Positions 11,394 to 22,350 of a DNA stretch of 64,000 nucleotides are shown here, piece by piece. Origin of the DNA: Venturia oleaginea. Its lineage: Eukaryota > Ascomycota > Dothideomycetes > Venturiales > Venturiaceae. Below the pieces are notes generated by a model, which did not search any database, had not been told where the DNA came from, and worked only from the letters and a program-made list of their open reading frames with translations. Each line of letters starts with the position of its first letter. Position 1 is the first letter of the stretch. The stretch lies in contig JABMLP010000015.1 of NCBI GenBank assembly GCA_013176395.1, positions 868,001-932,000 of the forward strand, read 5' to 3'. A program made the position numbers and the translations under genes.

Positions 11394-12875
11394 TCGGCGA
11401 AAACTTCCTAGATGCGGAGTAGCTTAGCATGATAAGAACAATCTGGAGAGTGCGGACCTTGCGGAAATCAATGAAGTGGATTCCACCCTTCGATGGTTAG
11501 ATAGTGCGTGGCGCGTGATACACTTTACAACCGGATAAATGTGGGATTTGGTGTGCTATGGCGATTCAGACATCTTTCTATTACTGGAGCCCATCGAGTA
11601 ATGACTTTCTTGGAACAATTGGTACTAATTCTTTCTAACAATTGTCTAGAATGAGGATTGCCAGGAAGCTATCGAGATTTACTGATCTCAAATTGAAGAT
11701 GTCAAGATGGTCTCGATTATGAGTTGGAGGGAAGAGATATGGTTGAGAGTGTATCGCTCAATCCAGACTGCAAACCCGCTCGCCAAACAACGGCAAGCCA
11801 GTGGCTGGGGTTTTGTGGATCGAACTCACGAAGCTATCCTCGAAAAGACGCATTGAATATGTACGGCATCGTTATGGGTTTTCTTTTTAATCCATGTTTA
11901 TCAAGTTGCTTCCATTCCACTTGGTTCTACTCGACTCCGGAATGTTCGGTATGATACCAACAAAAGCGATTGCAACAATAGTGGCAAGGGAAGAACATCA
12001 CGAGGAGAGTTGAGGTAGCGATACGAGAAGCTTCGATCAGACCAAGAGGATCCAAGATCAGATGAGCAAATCACATCTTCTTTCGGCGCCGAGGCACGTT
12101 GTCATAACGCTTGTCGAGCACGCACGCCATGCTTTGCGTCGACGGTTAAAGCTTGCTGGCCACTACCTTAATGAAGTTTAGCGGAATACTTGGCGCTTTG
12201 AGCCTCGTGGTTGCTAAATATACTAATATATATAGTGTAAGGCCTTGTGATCAATAACTAAATAAACGGATTCCCAGCATATAACCGGTCATGCTCTACT
12301 TTTTCCCTGTCATACTCGTATCTGTATCATCAAAACTTCTCTTAACTCGAGTCGATTTCTATCATTGTGTATTGTATTTCTATGTTCAGCCGTAGAGGTG
12401 ATGTTTACATATGATGTGTGTACTCTAGCAGGAGCTATTGTGATAAAGAAAGTAAGAACGGTATAGCTCAAGTGTGCCTTCTGTACCAGGATGTGACATC
12501 ATGCCTATGCTGCATTGTCCTAGGATGTAATGTCTACGCTGATGGAAATCCTAGAGTTCAAACTCTCCTCAATTTTCTACCCATACTTATCTTCAACCCT
12601 TCGAGAAATCATGGAAAGCCATTGTTTCCAATCACCCTTCCCATCGTCTTCGACTTGCTACTTCCCTCCTAATCCGTCGAAGAGCCTAATCCATATGCGA
12701 CAAATCAAACCCGCGAAACTGAGACAATGGAGTTGCTGGTGTTTGTTGACTAAAAGAAGAGAACGGGGTTAGTCGTTGCTATTCACTTGGACCCCCAGAT
12801 TGACCAAAATTGGCAAATAGGTTATTTTGTCGTGTTTGTTCGCCTGGACCTCCAGGCTGGCCAAATGTCCCCGAG
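11394..12875. other. intergenic region
   Basis: Nothing supported. The short frames at 11724-11954 and 12418-12772 lack domains. A frame at 12779-12890 on the minus strand would encode a Gly/Pro/Gln-rich tail with two similar FxxFGQxGGPxE stretches and might be a 3' exon of the next gene, but no splice link was found. Confidence 0.35.
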
Positions 12876-14321
12876 TTAAACACAGGTCGGGAATCTGTTC
12901 TCCCAAATCTTTTCAGTTGCCACTTCTTCTCGTGAGCCATCCTCGTGCTCTTCCTCCTTGACATAGTTGGCCCCACATTCCATCTCGAGAAGAGGCAAGT
13001 TTTCATGCCAAACCTCTGCCATCTTTTTATGCAGATGAATCCACCTTCTATTCTCCTCCTTTTTTTCCATCTTCTCAATTCTCGATCGGAAAATGACGAC
13101 ACACCAGTCAAGGACACTAAAAGGGTTTGCTCGGTAGAACCCGACCTAAGGTGGAATCTCTACCTTCACAGCTTTTAGTCGGGTAGAAATTCCATAGTGT
13201 CGGACAATGTTATATACGCGGTGAATCACATCTAGCAAAGCACAATTCTGTCCGGCTATTTGTTGCTAAATGCTCCCGATAAGGTGGCCAAGTGTTTTTT
13301 CGTCTATGCGGATGTCCCCGCGATTCCAATTTCCAATTTCCCAGGCACGTTTGATCATCCCCCTTTTATGAGAGCTGCCAGGTTCGTTCTTGTAAGTTGC
13401 CCAAAGAGTGGGTATGTTGTCGATTTCTTCGGGAACGACATGGTAGTTTTTGCCGCACTTATTGTCATCAGCAGCGGCGGGGGGCTAGTCTTTGGTCTCT
13501 CCTTCATCTCCGTCAGCATTATTGTTTCTGTCAAGTGGTAATGAGAATCTACAGCTATGAGTTCCAGGGTCACTGACACCAAGGCTCGTGAATATGCCAA
13601 TTTTATCAGCTCTGGCATAGACTTTCCTCCTCCAATCATCTGCCGAATGCTCTCAAACAGGAGGTCAAGCTCATCGTTGTTCATGCGCCCAGCCTCGCGA
13701 TGCAAGCTCCCGATTTTGCAGGTATGCTGAATTACATCCTCGTTGAGAAAACCGCCTTCGTTGTATGTCTTCAACAGAGTAGGTATGTAACAGATTTCTT
13801 TCAGGTCGATCATGCCCTCGGATTCCCCATCAGAGCCATCGTCATCTTCATCAGACGATTGAGATGTCTCGCTCTTGCCATTCTCCCGATCCTCTTCCAT
13901 CTGAACTTCGGTGGTCTTCTTGTTTTCCACTTGTTTCTGGATGCCCCATGAGAAGTTCAGCAGCTGTTGTTCGGGAAGAATTCGTACTTCGGGATTGAGG
14001 GTGGAGGAGACTCACGACGAAAACTACGGCGTTGATATATACAAGTAGCATATAGATCGCCGGGTTTGCGATTAGGTCGTGGAATTGATTCAGCATGTCG
14101 GACAGACCATCTAAGAACGGTCCAGAGAAAATGTACTCTACATAGCCAAGAGTCATGGTTGAAGCTCCAACGAGTAGACATTGTTGGATCTCCTCGACTG
14201 GATCCACAGTAGGGAATTTGTAACGAGTCTGATCAGCAGGGGTAGAACATTTTCTTCGGAGTTTTAAGCGAAATGCAAGAAGGATTAAGAAACAATGTGA
14301 AGAAGGCGCTATAATGGCCAA
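12876..14321 (-). CDS. putative multi-span membrane protein with internal repeat
   Basis: Several minus-strand frames fit one gene. Exon 1 (14321-14016) carries three hydrophobic segments. A 79-nt intron (13937-14015, GTGAGT donor) leads to an acidic Ser/Asp/Glu linker (SDEDDDGSDGESEG) and a block starting IPTLLKTYNEGG. A probable second intron (13485-13552, GTAGAT donor, GACTAG acceptor) restores a frame containing a second, similar block starting IPTLWATYKNE. The two ~50-residue blocks align in hydrophobic positions, which suggests an internal duplication. A last exon near 13110-12876 is rich in Lys/Glu. The join to that exon was not resolved. No known family; expected in a membrane. Confidence 0.45.
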
Positions 14322-15477
14322 AGGAGGTCACAAAGAACCCGCAACTTGCTTTGTTGACACCTTTGTCCTTATGTTAGTCAATCGTTCACTGTTTGGCAAC
14401 AAATACTCCACTGGCATTAATACCACATTTGACCCAGAAAAGGCCGCTTTCATGCTGTATTGAGGAGACCACTTTGTGCCACTATGCGATTCCTCTTGAG
14501 GCTGATGAAATAGGCCTTTGCCACCCGCATCTTTGTTCTGCTCTCGCAGAATTATGGAATGCTCCTTCCGATGCCCAAGCAACACCCCAGCCTTGGTACA
14601 TAGCACAGCTCCAGCTCGGTACCTAGGCATAGAAACGTTGTACATTGTATTCAGAACCAAGCAGGAGCCTTCGAGCAGAGACCGAAACCTAATTCCTGTT
14701 CAAGAAACATGAACAGGCAAGTTTCATACCTCATAGCTGAATGGGCCAGCAAAGCAAGATACACCTCTCATTCTGTATAGCCCGAGTCCGACCTCGCCTG
14801 TTGAATGTTATAGTTATTGTGGAACCGCTGAAGGCTCTGCCGATGTATAGGTCTCGAAGGTGGGAGGGTAGATTTCTAGGATCTAGGGAGCAAGCGATGC
14901 TCAGCGAAGTGATTGCTACGCAAGAATTGCCAGATCATCAAAACGAGCAAAGTTCGTTGATTTGAGAGAAGAGGAGAACAGCGACAGCATGGATCTAGCT
15001 ACTAGACATGAAACACGCTACCATTTTCTTTTCCACCTGCGCCTCCCTCTCTCTTTTTTCACGTTGCCAAACTATTTACAAAAATTTTTCGCCAGCGAGT
15101 CTGGTCACGATTATTTAAATTGACACCGCTACTGTTCTGCAATATACACCTTTCTCGGAAAGTAATTTGGTGCCTGGCTGACATTTAGAAATTATCAATC
15201 ATGTGTGGACAGAGCATGCGAAGGCGTCGCCTCGTCAGTTACTCAAGTAGATGCCACTACAAGACGACACAATTGAGGAACGAGTAGGACAGCCGAACCA
15301 AGAAAGTCGAAAGATTGGATGATATGAGGTTGTTGCTTGCTGGTACATCTGGAAATCAATATAAGAGTATCGCTAACGCAAACATATATCCAGCTGCATT
15401 GTTACCATTGTGGTTTAAAGCCGAAGTTGAAAAACATCTCATCAATTCAGTGCCCCGATATTGGGTTTTACCTAAAG
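14322..15477. other. intergenic region
   Basis: No supported gene. A 110-codon minus frame (14328-14660) lies just upstream of the membrane-protein gene and could be its 5' extension, but I found no in-frame splice. 15040-15130 is AT-rich. Confidence 0.35.
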
Positions 15478-15793
15478 TCTACACACATAGAGATACCGGA
15501 TCATGTCGAGAAGGATCGATGTCTCTCCATTTTCCATGCGCAGGATTCTGTCCTGGCCGAGACTGTCGGGCTCGCAAGCATTCCTGAGGAACTTGGACCG
15601 AGCGCAGATTATAAGCATATGAGTAGGAACTTCGGTGCCATCTTTTAGTAGGATGGTAACATCAGAGTGGTCTGCCGAGTTGTACATCCTGTACAGGATC
15701 AGAAAAGCTTTCGAGAATACTTTGAGGGGGAACTCACACACCAAGATCTTCGCATTGCGCCTTTAAATCCTCAACGGACCTCAGTTTAGTCAT
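15478..15793 (-). CDS. BTB/POZ-domain protein (3' end unresolved)
   Basis: Exon 1 (15793-15738, MTKLRSVEDL...) joins exon 2 (from 15688) across a 49-nt intron (GTGAGT donor, CTGATC branch, TACAG acceptor). Exon 2 has the BTB core: DHSDVTILLKDG, then THMLIICARSKFLRNAC, then a DMIRYLYV helix. BTB proteins dimerise and often serve as Cullin-3 adaptors. After RYLYV the frame closes, but a GYMFALA block matching the usual post-BTB VYxxADKY helix appears about 100 bp further on (near 15395) before another stop. The gene therefore has another intron or is damaged at its 3' end. Confidence 0.6.
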
Positions 15794-16924
15794 TATGCTA
15801 TAGTTTTCGGGTGGGGGAAATGTAAAAGGTATAAACGTATTTTAGGTGAGAATGGTGTCTATAGATTTGGAGAATAGCCGGCCGAGCAAAAGATATACGG
15901 GTAAAAGAGAAAACAGATGCGCTTTCGTACACGATGCTATATCGTTATCAACATTGTTGATGCGACATGCCATTTGAGAGCAGAACAAGAAAGAGAGTAT
16001 AACTCAAGTCCAACATCGTTTTCAATACCGAAAGCGGCTGACGGCCTCTATACGCCCACTTGTCCCCAAGCATTGGTCATTATGATTCCAACAATTGCTT
16101 TCACGTTTCGTAGGGCCTCACTACGAGGCGAAGTTGCCCGGCTGGTGTTCCACGATGTTGAAACTGTCTCCTGCCAACACAGACACATGGTGTCAACTCA
16201 TCTCTCTTCAACAGTCGACCAGGTTCAAACAATCAACCCACATGCAGTGTTTTCTCAACTCAACCCACAGTCTGAGACAAAGAGACTCAGGATTCGCATC
16301 CGGGCTGTATGACGGCTGAACTGCTACGCGATGCGCCTTTAAGACCATGTTCGTCTCAACTTTTTTGCCCCCCGTGAAAGAGGCGGCAGATACTGACATG
16401 TTCGATGCACCAGTGAAATCTTGAACATTGTCGCAATTCGTCTCATAGAGAGACGCGTTACACCTCTCTGCCTTCGAGCCGTTGATGAAAGTGCCATACT
16501 GGCGTGCGTACTTGCAAATAGCGCTTCACTAGGAATAGGAGGTCGACTTTTTGAACATCTGGGAAACCACTATTCTGACTTCGATTCCTTGCCCGAAAAC
16601 CAAACTTTCAACGCGCAAGCTCGAGATTGAATCCTGAATTGTGAGGATTGCTTTATGTCAGCATTTCCGGAGCCTATTATATGTGACCTGGTCTTGTCCT
16701 CGGCTGCCTACAGATGATACGGGTTGGCGCACAGAGCAGCGTCTTTACGAGGACGAGTTCGAACCACGGAAGACTCAACCAGCTACTCGCTGCCGATTGA
16801 GATCGTCTTCATAAATCTAGGTAGTATGTGAATATCATGTTATACAAACCACCACCAAGAACGCCCCGCTATGCATAAACCAAAATCCTAGTCCGAATCC
16901 CACATCATTGTCCAGCAACTACCT
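15794..16924. other. intergenic region
   Basis: Open frames of 60-131 codons are present but overlap in different phases without recognisable content. I see no RNA gene or repeat. Confidence 0.35.
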
Positions 16925-17615
16925 CTACGCCAACATCGGCTCAGAAAAATGCCTCTCCTCTTCCTCCCTGTCCTTTGCTCTTCTCTCCCTCCTCTCTTTG
17001 GGCGTTTCCTTCTCTTGGCTTGGCAGCTCCTGCGTTGGCGCATCAGGCAACTCTTTAACACCGTTGACCTCCCTCGCCAACGCCTCAAGCTCATCCTCCA
17101 CTTCATCTTCATCTTGATTCGTCATCCTGCCCGCAAGCAAATCATTGACCTCCTTCTGATACGCTCTGGCCTCCTCACTCTCGCCCAGCAGTCTCTCCAC
17201 ATTATCGATCCCGCCCATCTCCTTGTGGATCTCTTTCAGCACTTTGGTGCCTTGTTGTAATCCGAATAGCACATCCTTTTGGACGAGGGCGAATTCAACA
17301 TCCGAGGTCAAGATCTCGAGTTGTGCCAGTTGCGCGTCGGTCTTGGTAAGGAGGGATTCTTGGTATTTCTTTCTTCTCAGGGCGGATAGAGCTTTTGTCT
17401 TCTCACCACGTCGGAGGCATTCCTTTGCGACCTGGGTTTCGCGGGCGGTGAGGATAGCGATGCGTTTCTGGTATTGCTGCAGCTTGTCTCGTTGGACTTT
17501 CATGTCCAGGATTGCTCTAGCAGGTAGTGTTTCAGTATGTGTTGTATTGTAATGTAACGACAAAGACATTGATATACCTATCCTGAGCTGATATCTTTGA
17601 AGCGCCATTGCCCAT
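16925..17615 (-). CDS. vps20: ESCRT-III subunit Vps20/CHMP6
   Basis: Exon 1 (17615-17578) encodes MGNGASKISAQD; a 61-nt intron (GTATAT donor, GCTAG acceptor) leads to exon 2 (17516-16925), giving 209 residues, close to the usual Vps20 length. The N-terminal MGNGAS is a myristoylation signal as in CHMP6. Helix 1 has the family stretch QRDKLQQYQKR, followed by the charged helix 2 (ALRRKKYQE) and the Asp/Glu-rich DEDEVEDELEAL helix. Vps20 nucleates ESCRT-III filaments (with Snf7) on endosomes and links to ESCRT-II. The C-terminus is a Lys/Glu/Arg-rich tail. It is divergent from RIX7, start codons 293 bp apart. Confidence 0.93.
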
Positions 17616-17908
17616 GTTGATAATTGTATGTGAGGAGAAGTCATGGTTGTCCGCATGCCTTGAGATTGGACTTCTGGGCGTGGAGGCGCGGCCCGAATGA
17701 TCGCATAAATCCGTCGATAGAACTAGTACAAAGTAGATATCGATAAGGGCACGGGCCATCCATATAAAATCTTCGAACTCCAGCGTCTGAGTAATTTCTA
17801 TCGACCGTACCCTGCATATACTGTGAGTCGATATCTTTGGCCACTCGATTCCGTTTCGTGCTTTCTTCGTCTAGAAGCCGATCGAAAAAATTCCCCAGCA
17901 GCATTGCC
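17616..17908. promoter_or_regulatory. divergent promoter between vps20 and rix7
   Basis: The 293 bp between the two start codons must hold both promoters unless the rix7 start is the upstream ATG at 17837. A tatatactg stretch lies near 17815. No specific factor site is claimed. Confidence 0.5.
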
Positions 17909-20321
17909 ATGGGTCGTCCGACACTCCAAACCCAGCTCGATCGAGAAGTTCTCCAAGTTGTTCGCAAGTACCAGGATCAGCAGCCAGAGACATCGCCAAA
18001 GCTGAGGACAGCCGATGTGTACCAGCATATTCAGGGTTCGAATTCGTCCTTGAAGCGGAAACCGAAGCGGTACGTGGAGCAGAGCATTGAACGCGTCTTG
18101 GAAGTGCTCTACGAAGACCTGGAAGACTCGGAAGAGCTTGGGCCTATGGACTTGGATATCGATCCAGAAGAAGTGACCATCAGAGCGAAATCTGCCAACT
18201 TTTTGAACAAAAGCATCACGAAAGGCTGGGGTACGCCCGTTGCGATCGCACGAGTAGAGACCGGAAGTGCTTCTACTGCTCAAGATGGAGAGCCGTTGAA
18301 GAAGAGAGAGCCTTCGCGAAACAGAAATGGAGAGCCGAGGATGAAAAAGCGCAGAACCGAACCTGTTGATCGCTCGCCTCCCACTTCAGTCCGTCTGGAA
18401 GACATTGGTGGGGTTGGCAAGGTCATGGAAACGCTCGAGAAGCATCTTGTACTGCCGCTTTTGGAGCCGGAAGAGTATGTTCGACAGAAAATCTCCATTC
18501 CCCGGGGTATTCTTCTACATGGGCCTCCCGGTTGTGGAAAAACTGTGATTTCACGAGCATTTGCAGCAGAACTTGGGGTCCCATTTGTTGAGATTCAAGG
18601 CCCTTCAATCGTGTCTGGAATGTCAGGCGAATCGGAGCAGAAAGTACGAGAACATTTTGAGGAAGCGCGGAGGCTTGCGCCATGCCTGATCTTCATTGAT
18701 GAAATCGATGTCATTGCGCCAAAGAGAGATACTTCTCAGTCTCAGATGGAAAAGCGGATTGTGGCTCAATTGCTCCTCTCTATGGACAGCCTGGCAATGG
18801 AGCACAACGATGGAAAGCCCGTCATCGTGCTGGCCGCAACGAATAGACCTGACAGCATCGATCCAGCGCTACGAAGAGGTGGCAGATTCGATACCGAGAT
18901 CAATATGGGTGTGCCCAATGAGTTGATGAGAGAGCAGATTCTTCGAGCTCAGACACGAGAGACGCCACTATCCGATGACGTAGACTTCCCAAGACTCGCA
19001 AAAATGACTCCTGGCTTCGTAGGAGCCGATTTACGAGATCTGGTTGGGAAAGCAGGAGAATATTCGATGGACAAGTATCGCCAGGCACTCAAGCAGCAAG
19101 CTACAACCATGGAAATGGACATGGAAGACGATACTATTGCATCGGAAGAAGTTCGCTCGATACGTCGCCTCGTTCGTCGTGTGAAAGACAAGTCTATGGC
19201 CCGCCCCGAAGGGTTTGAGCATACCATGATCAAAATGGAGGCTTTCCTTGAGGTCTTACCTGACATCCAGCCATCAAGCAAACGAGAGGGGTTCGCTACC
19301 ATCCCGGATACAACTTGGGCAGACATTGGAGCGCTCGAAAATGTCAGAGAAGAGCTCGAAATGGCTATCGTACAGCCTATCAAAGAGCCTCAGAGGTACA
19401 AAAAGGTGGGCATTTCTGCACCAACAGGTGTCTTGCTCTTTGGACCTCCTGGATGCGGTAAAACTCTTCTTGCGAAGGCCGTCGCACGAGAGAGTAAGGC
19501 CAATTTCATCAGCGTAAAAGGTCCAGAACTTCTCAACAAAGTAAGTCTATCCATTTCCCAGGGAAATTCACGACCGTCCAGTTCTGTCCGTTCGCCGCAA
19601 AACGCGTCCATGCACGCAAAATTTCTGGCTAGATTGATTTTGAAATCGCTAGGAATGTTGAAGGCACAATCATAGCTCAGCGCTCTATTTCACAAAATAC
19701 ATGTTTTCAAAATCCAGGATTCGTTTCGCGTCTTTACTAACTTGCCTGTAGTACGTTGGAGAATCCGAACGCGCAATTCGCCAAGTGTTTACGCGCGCAC
19801 GATCTTCCATACCTTGTGTTCTATTCTTCGATGAATTGGATGCACTGGTACCTTCACGGAATTCCAACCTCTCAGAGGCGTCATCTCGTGTGGTAAACAC
19901 CCTTTTGACTGAGTTGGATGGCATTTCAGGCTCAAGAGAAGGAATCTACATCATAGCCGCTACGAATCGCCCCGGCGATATTGATGCTGCGATGCTGAGA
20001 CCTGGTCGCCTTGAAACGCTACTTTGGGTCGGCTTGCCTCTTGCAGAAGAGAGAGTCTCGATCCTCAAGGCTAGGCTCAGAAATACGCCCATCGATAAGA
20101 ACTGCGCCAATTTTGCACGAAGGGATGTCTGTCACGGCTTTACGGGTGCAGATTTGGATTCTCTGGTCCGTAAAGCCGGTCAGACTTGCTTAAAGCGTGG
20201 TGGCGATGCAGTCGAATGGCGAGATTTCGAGATTGCGGCACCTGGTATTAGGCGAAGTGTTGCAGACGAAGATATCTTGGCATATGAGCTCATAAAACAA
20301 AAGTTCCGAAATGTGATCTAG
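17909..20321 (+). CDS. rix7: Rix7/NVL2-type AAA ATPase, 60S ribosome biogenesis
   Basis: Exons 17909-19540 and 19752-20321 flank a 211-nt intron (GTAAGT donor, ACTAAC branch, TGTAG acceptor) and give 733 residues. Two AAA modules are visible: Walker A GPPGCGKT at 205-212 and 512-519, Walker B DE at 264-265 and 571-572, and sensor ATNRPDSID and ATNRPGDID motifs. The N-terminal helix (LDREVLQVVRKYQ) matches the substrate/nucleolin-binding domain of NVL. The D2 pore sequence YVGESE is created exactly across the splice. Rix7 strips Nsa1 from pre-60S particles in the nucleolus. I chose the ATG in GCCATGGG context at 17909; an in-frame ATG at 17837 would add 24 residues. The intron is unusually long for this window. 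Confidence 0.93.
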
Positions 20322-20329
20322 GCTGGGAA

Positions 20330-20810
20330 CGGACCAATGGAGTTCAGCATGCGCAAATTGAGAGGCAGTGCGATAAATTCCTGGCAGCAAATCGAGCTTC
20401 GGTGTCCGGAAATTTTGCTACTACTCTCTTTTCTTCGCATTCTGAATTCCTGTTGTGCAATCTTACTGAGGCTGAAGTTGAACAAAAGATGCGCCTCTTT
20501 GAATGACTTGTCGATCTTCGGAAGCCGCCCGGCAGTTGAACGCCGTACGCAAGAAGGTCCAGATACTGATGCATGAGATGGCAGCAATACGAGATCAGTT
20601 TCAAAAGGGGAGAAGAAGGAGACATTCAGGAGCTTCAACTCCGCGAAGAAGTGGCAAAGTGCCGCGACAAGTATCTCGACCTCCTTGGAAGTGGATCTGG
20701 TCGTTTCAATCTACCTTCCCGTCATTACAACGATTCTATTGCTTCCTACTCGGGCAGCATCTCGAGCGCTGAGCCCTACAACTTGTTTAGCTTATTCTCA
20801 ACCCGATAAC
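20330..20810 (+). pseudogene. frameshifted coding relic of unknown function
   Basis: Directly after rix7 a protein-like translation runs through three frames: Q-I-E-R-Q-C-D-K-F-L... to EVEQKMRLFE (to about 20505), then SEAARQLNAVRKKVQ... (about 20525-20610), then GEEGDIQELQLREEVAKCRDKYLDLL... to a stop near 20807. Breaks are consistent with small indels (one in a GGGG run near 20609). Predicted helices and charged coiled-coil composition continue across the breaks. No start codon or introns explain it, so I call it a broken gene fragment. Family not recognised. Confidence 0.4.
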
Positions 20811-21525
20811 GATATCGATGAATTCTTAGCAATTTTAAGAGGTAGTTTTGACAGAAGTTTATCGATGTCGCTCTTGGTTCGACAGTATTGTATCGACTGA
20901 CACGCTCGTTCCGGCTTGGGGTTCGGGTTTCTGGGCAGCCCGAGTGGCTTCACCATCGGTTCTATGGTGCCGCCTCCTACACTGGTGATGGCAAATGCTC
21001 TGCGACGCTGGATAATATCGGCTAGACTGTCGATAAGCTCGCGCCCATCGCTGATGTCTGTGTGGTGGCGGAGCATACCAGCGAGATAGTGTTCAAATTG
21101 CATCACGGAGCGTTTGCTGTGGAGGTTCAAGTGGCCTTTGTTAGACCTTATTGGCAGCTTACCGCTTGTGCCAATAGAGGACGACTTGTCGGTACGCGGG
21201 GTTTAGGGGACTGCTCTATGCGGAGTCTGCGATGCGGGACTCGCCCATTGTGTCGCCGGCCGTGGTGTCGTAGACTCGTCGACAGTCATCTTGTCTTCGT
21301 CGTCAGTGGCACAACCTCGCGCTGCTGGCTCACGCAGAAGCTGGTCGGCGTCTCGAGCGGCTTCTTCTGCCTGGCGTTTTTCTCGTTCTTCCGACTTCTT
21401 TGCCTTCTTGCCCACCTTCTGGCGTGCTGCCTCTTCTGCCGCCTTTACCTACTTTCGCGCTACCTTGTCATGCTCGTTGGAGGATCGGACGCCTTTTGTG
21501 AGGTTGGATGGTCGTGGGTGAGACG
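20798..21525 (-). pseudogene. degraded Lys/Glu-rich ORF, probable transposon debris
   Basis: On the minus strand a frame reading NEHDKVARK-stop-VKAAEEAARQ continues into a KKSEEREKRQAEEAARDADQ helix and ends at 21203. The internal TAG sits where CAG would restore Gln, a C-to-T change typical of RIP. A second frame (21130-20798) follows after stops. The highly charged tail resembles C-termini of some fungal DDE transposases, but no catalytic region is present. It lies next to a TA-flanked MITE. Confidence 0.3.
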
Positions 21526-21600
21526 GATGTTGTGTAGAAGTGGTATGGAAGAGGAATTCCAATTAATGAAAAAGAAAACACCTGAATATATATATATATA

Positions 21601-21904
21601 CTCAGGGCTTGTACGAGACCTTGGATGGATTGGCCAGAATGCGTTTTTCAGCCAATTCGTTCAAGATAAGCCTGTGTGCGCGAGTTAGATTGATTGAAAA
21701 AAAGAGAATACGCTTGAAAAATCCTACGTGGTTGGTGGCTACGTGGCTGCCAACTAAGACTAAAATCTCCACACTGCTCTTGGTTGAAATGGTTGGATTA
21801 ATTGGCGAATCTACGCTTCTGATTGGCCAGATTCTGATAGCCGACCACGAGGGGATTTTATCTAAAAACCAACCAAGCCATCCAAGAACTCGTACAAGCC
21901 CTCA
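21601..21904. mobile_element. 304-bp MITE with TA target-site duplication
   Basis: Terminal inverted repeats of about 37 bp: left end starts CTCAGGGCTTGTACGAG, and the right end is the reverse complement of TGAGGGCTTGTACGAG. Both continue with a (t)cttggatgg block. A TA dinucleotide flanks each end (21599-21600 and 21905-21906), the signature of Tc1/mariner/pogo (Fot1-like) insertion. There is no coding capacity inside, so it must have been moved in trans. Confidence 0.7.
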
Positions 21905-21959
21905 TATCCACCTGCCCTCGATATACAACGCGAAGTCCTTTTAAAAATTTAGACTATTT

Positions 21960-22140
21960 GAGGGATGGGTTACACCATCTCAACTACCCCCTTTCCTATG
22001 CCCCCTTTCCTAAACCCCCGCTATTCTAATCTCGTATCCCTCTCTTCGCCCATCGCCCTCCATCCTCGTATCTCTCTCCTCTCCTCTCCCTCTCCCTCTA
22101 TCCTCACACCCCTCTCTTCCCCTTCTCCTCCTGACTGCAT
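21960..22140 (+). other. pyrimidine-rich tract
   Basis: A strongly C/T-rich stretch (ccctctcttcccc-type runs) on the plus strand between the MITE and the secreted-protein gene, lying in that gene's 3' flank. No repeat unit of fixed length is seen. Confidence 0.5.
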
Positions 22141-22350
22141 CTATAAGTGAACAACACAGCAATATTGTATCTTGACAGTCGTCTTCCCATCCGAATGTCC
22201 AGCGTTAACAGTCGTCTGCTCACATCTCTTGCCGGGGATATTAAAGCAAGGAAATAGGCATGCAAATAATTCATCATAGCATTGCGCGGCATTGGCGTGG
22301 AAGGTGAGCGCGAGGAGGGTAAACACGATGGATTGGAGGAAGTACATCAT
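22141..22350 (-). CDS. small secreted cysteine-rich protein
   Basis: 69 residues starting at the Met-Met pair: MMYFLQSIVFTLLALTFHANA is a typical signal peptide cleaved before AQC. The mature ~48 residues hold six cysteines (QCY, ACL, PCF, RCE, and the pair YCC), an even number suited to three disulphides. No intron is needed. An in-frame upstream ATG at 22455 would bury the signal peptide, so I reject it. Such proteins include antifungal-like peptides, hydrophobin-like peptides and effectors. The spacing fits no family I can name. It sits in a transposon-rich border, a common setting for effector candidates. Confidence 0.6.
   Translation of the reverse strand: MMYFLQSIVFTLLALTFHANAAQCYDELFACLFPCFNIPGKRCEQTTVNAGHSDGKTTVKIQYCCVVHL

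Noticed and set aside
8966..20321. Secondary-metabolite gene cluster
   Set aside because: No synthase, P450 or transcription factor is present; neighbours are housekeeping and transport genes.
21062..21688. 208-residue plus-strand ORF
   Set aside because: Antisense of the Lys/Glu-rich minus-strand relic; its Ser/Leu/Arg-rich translation is a shadow, and it runs into the MITE.
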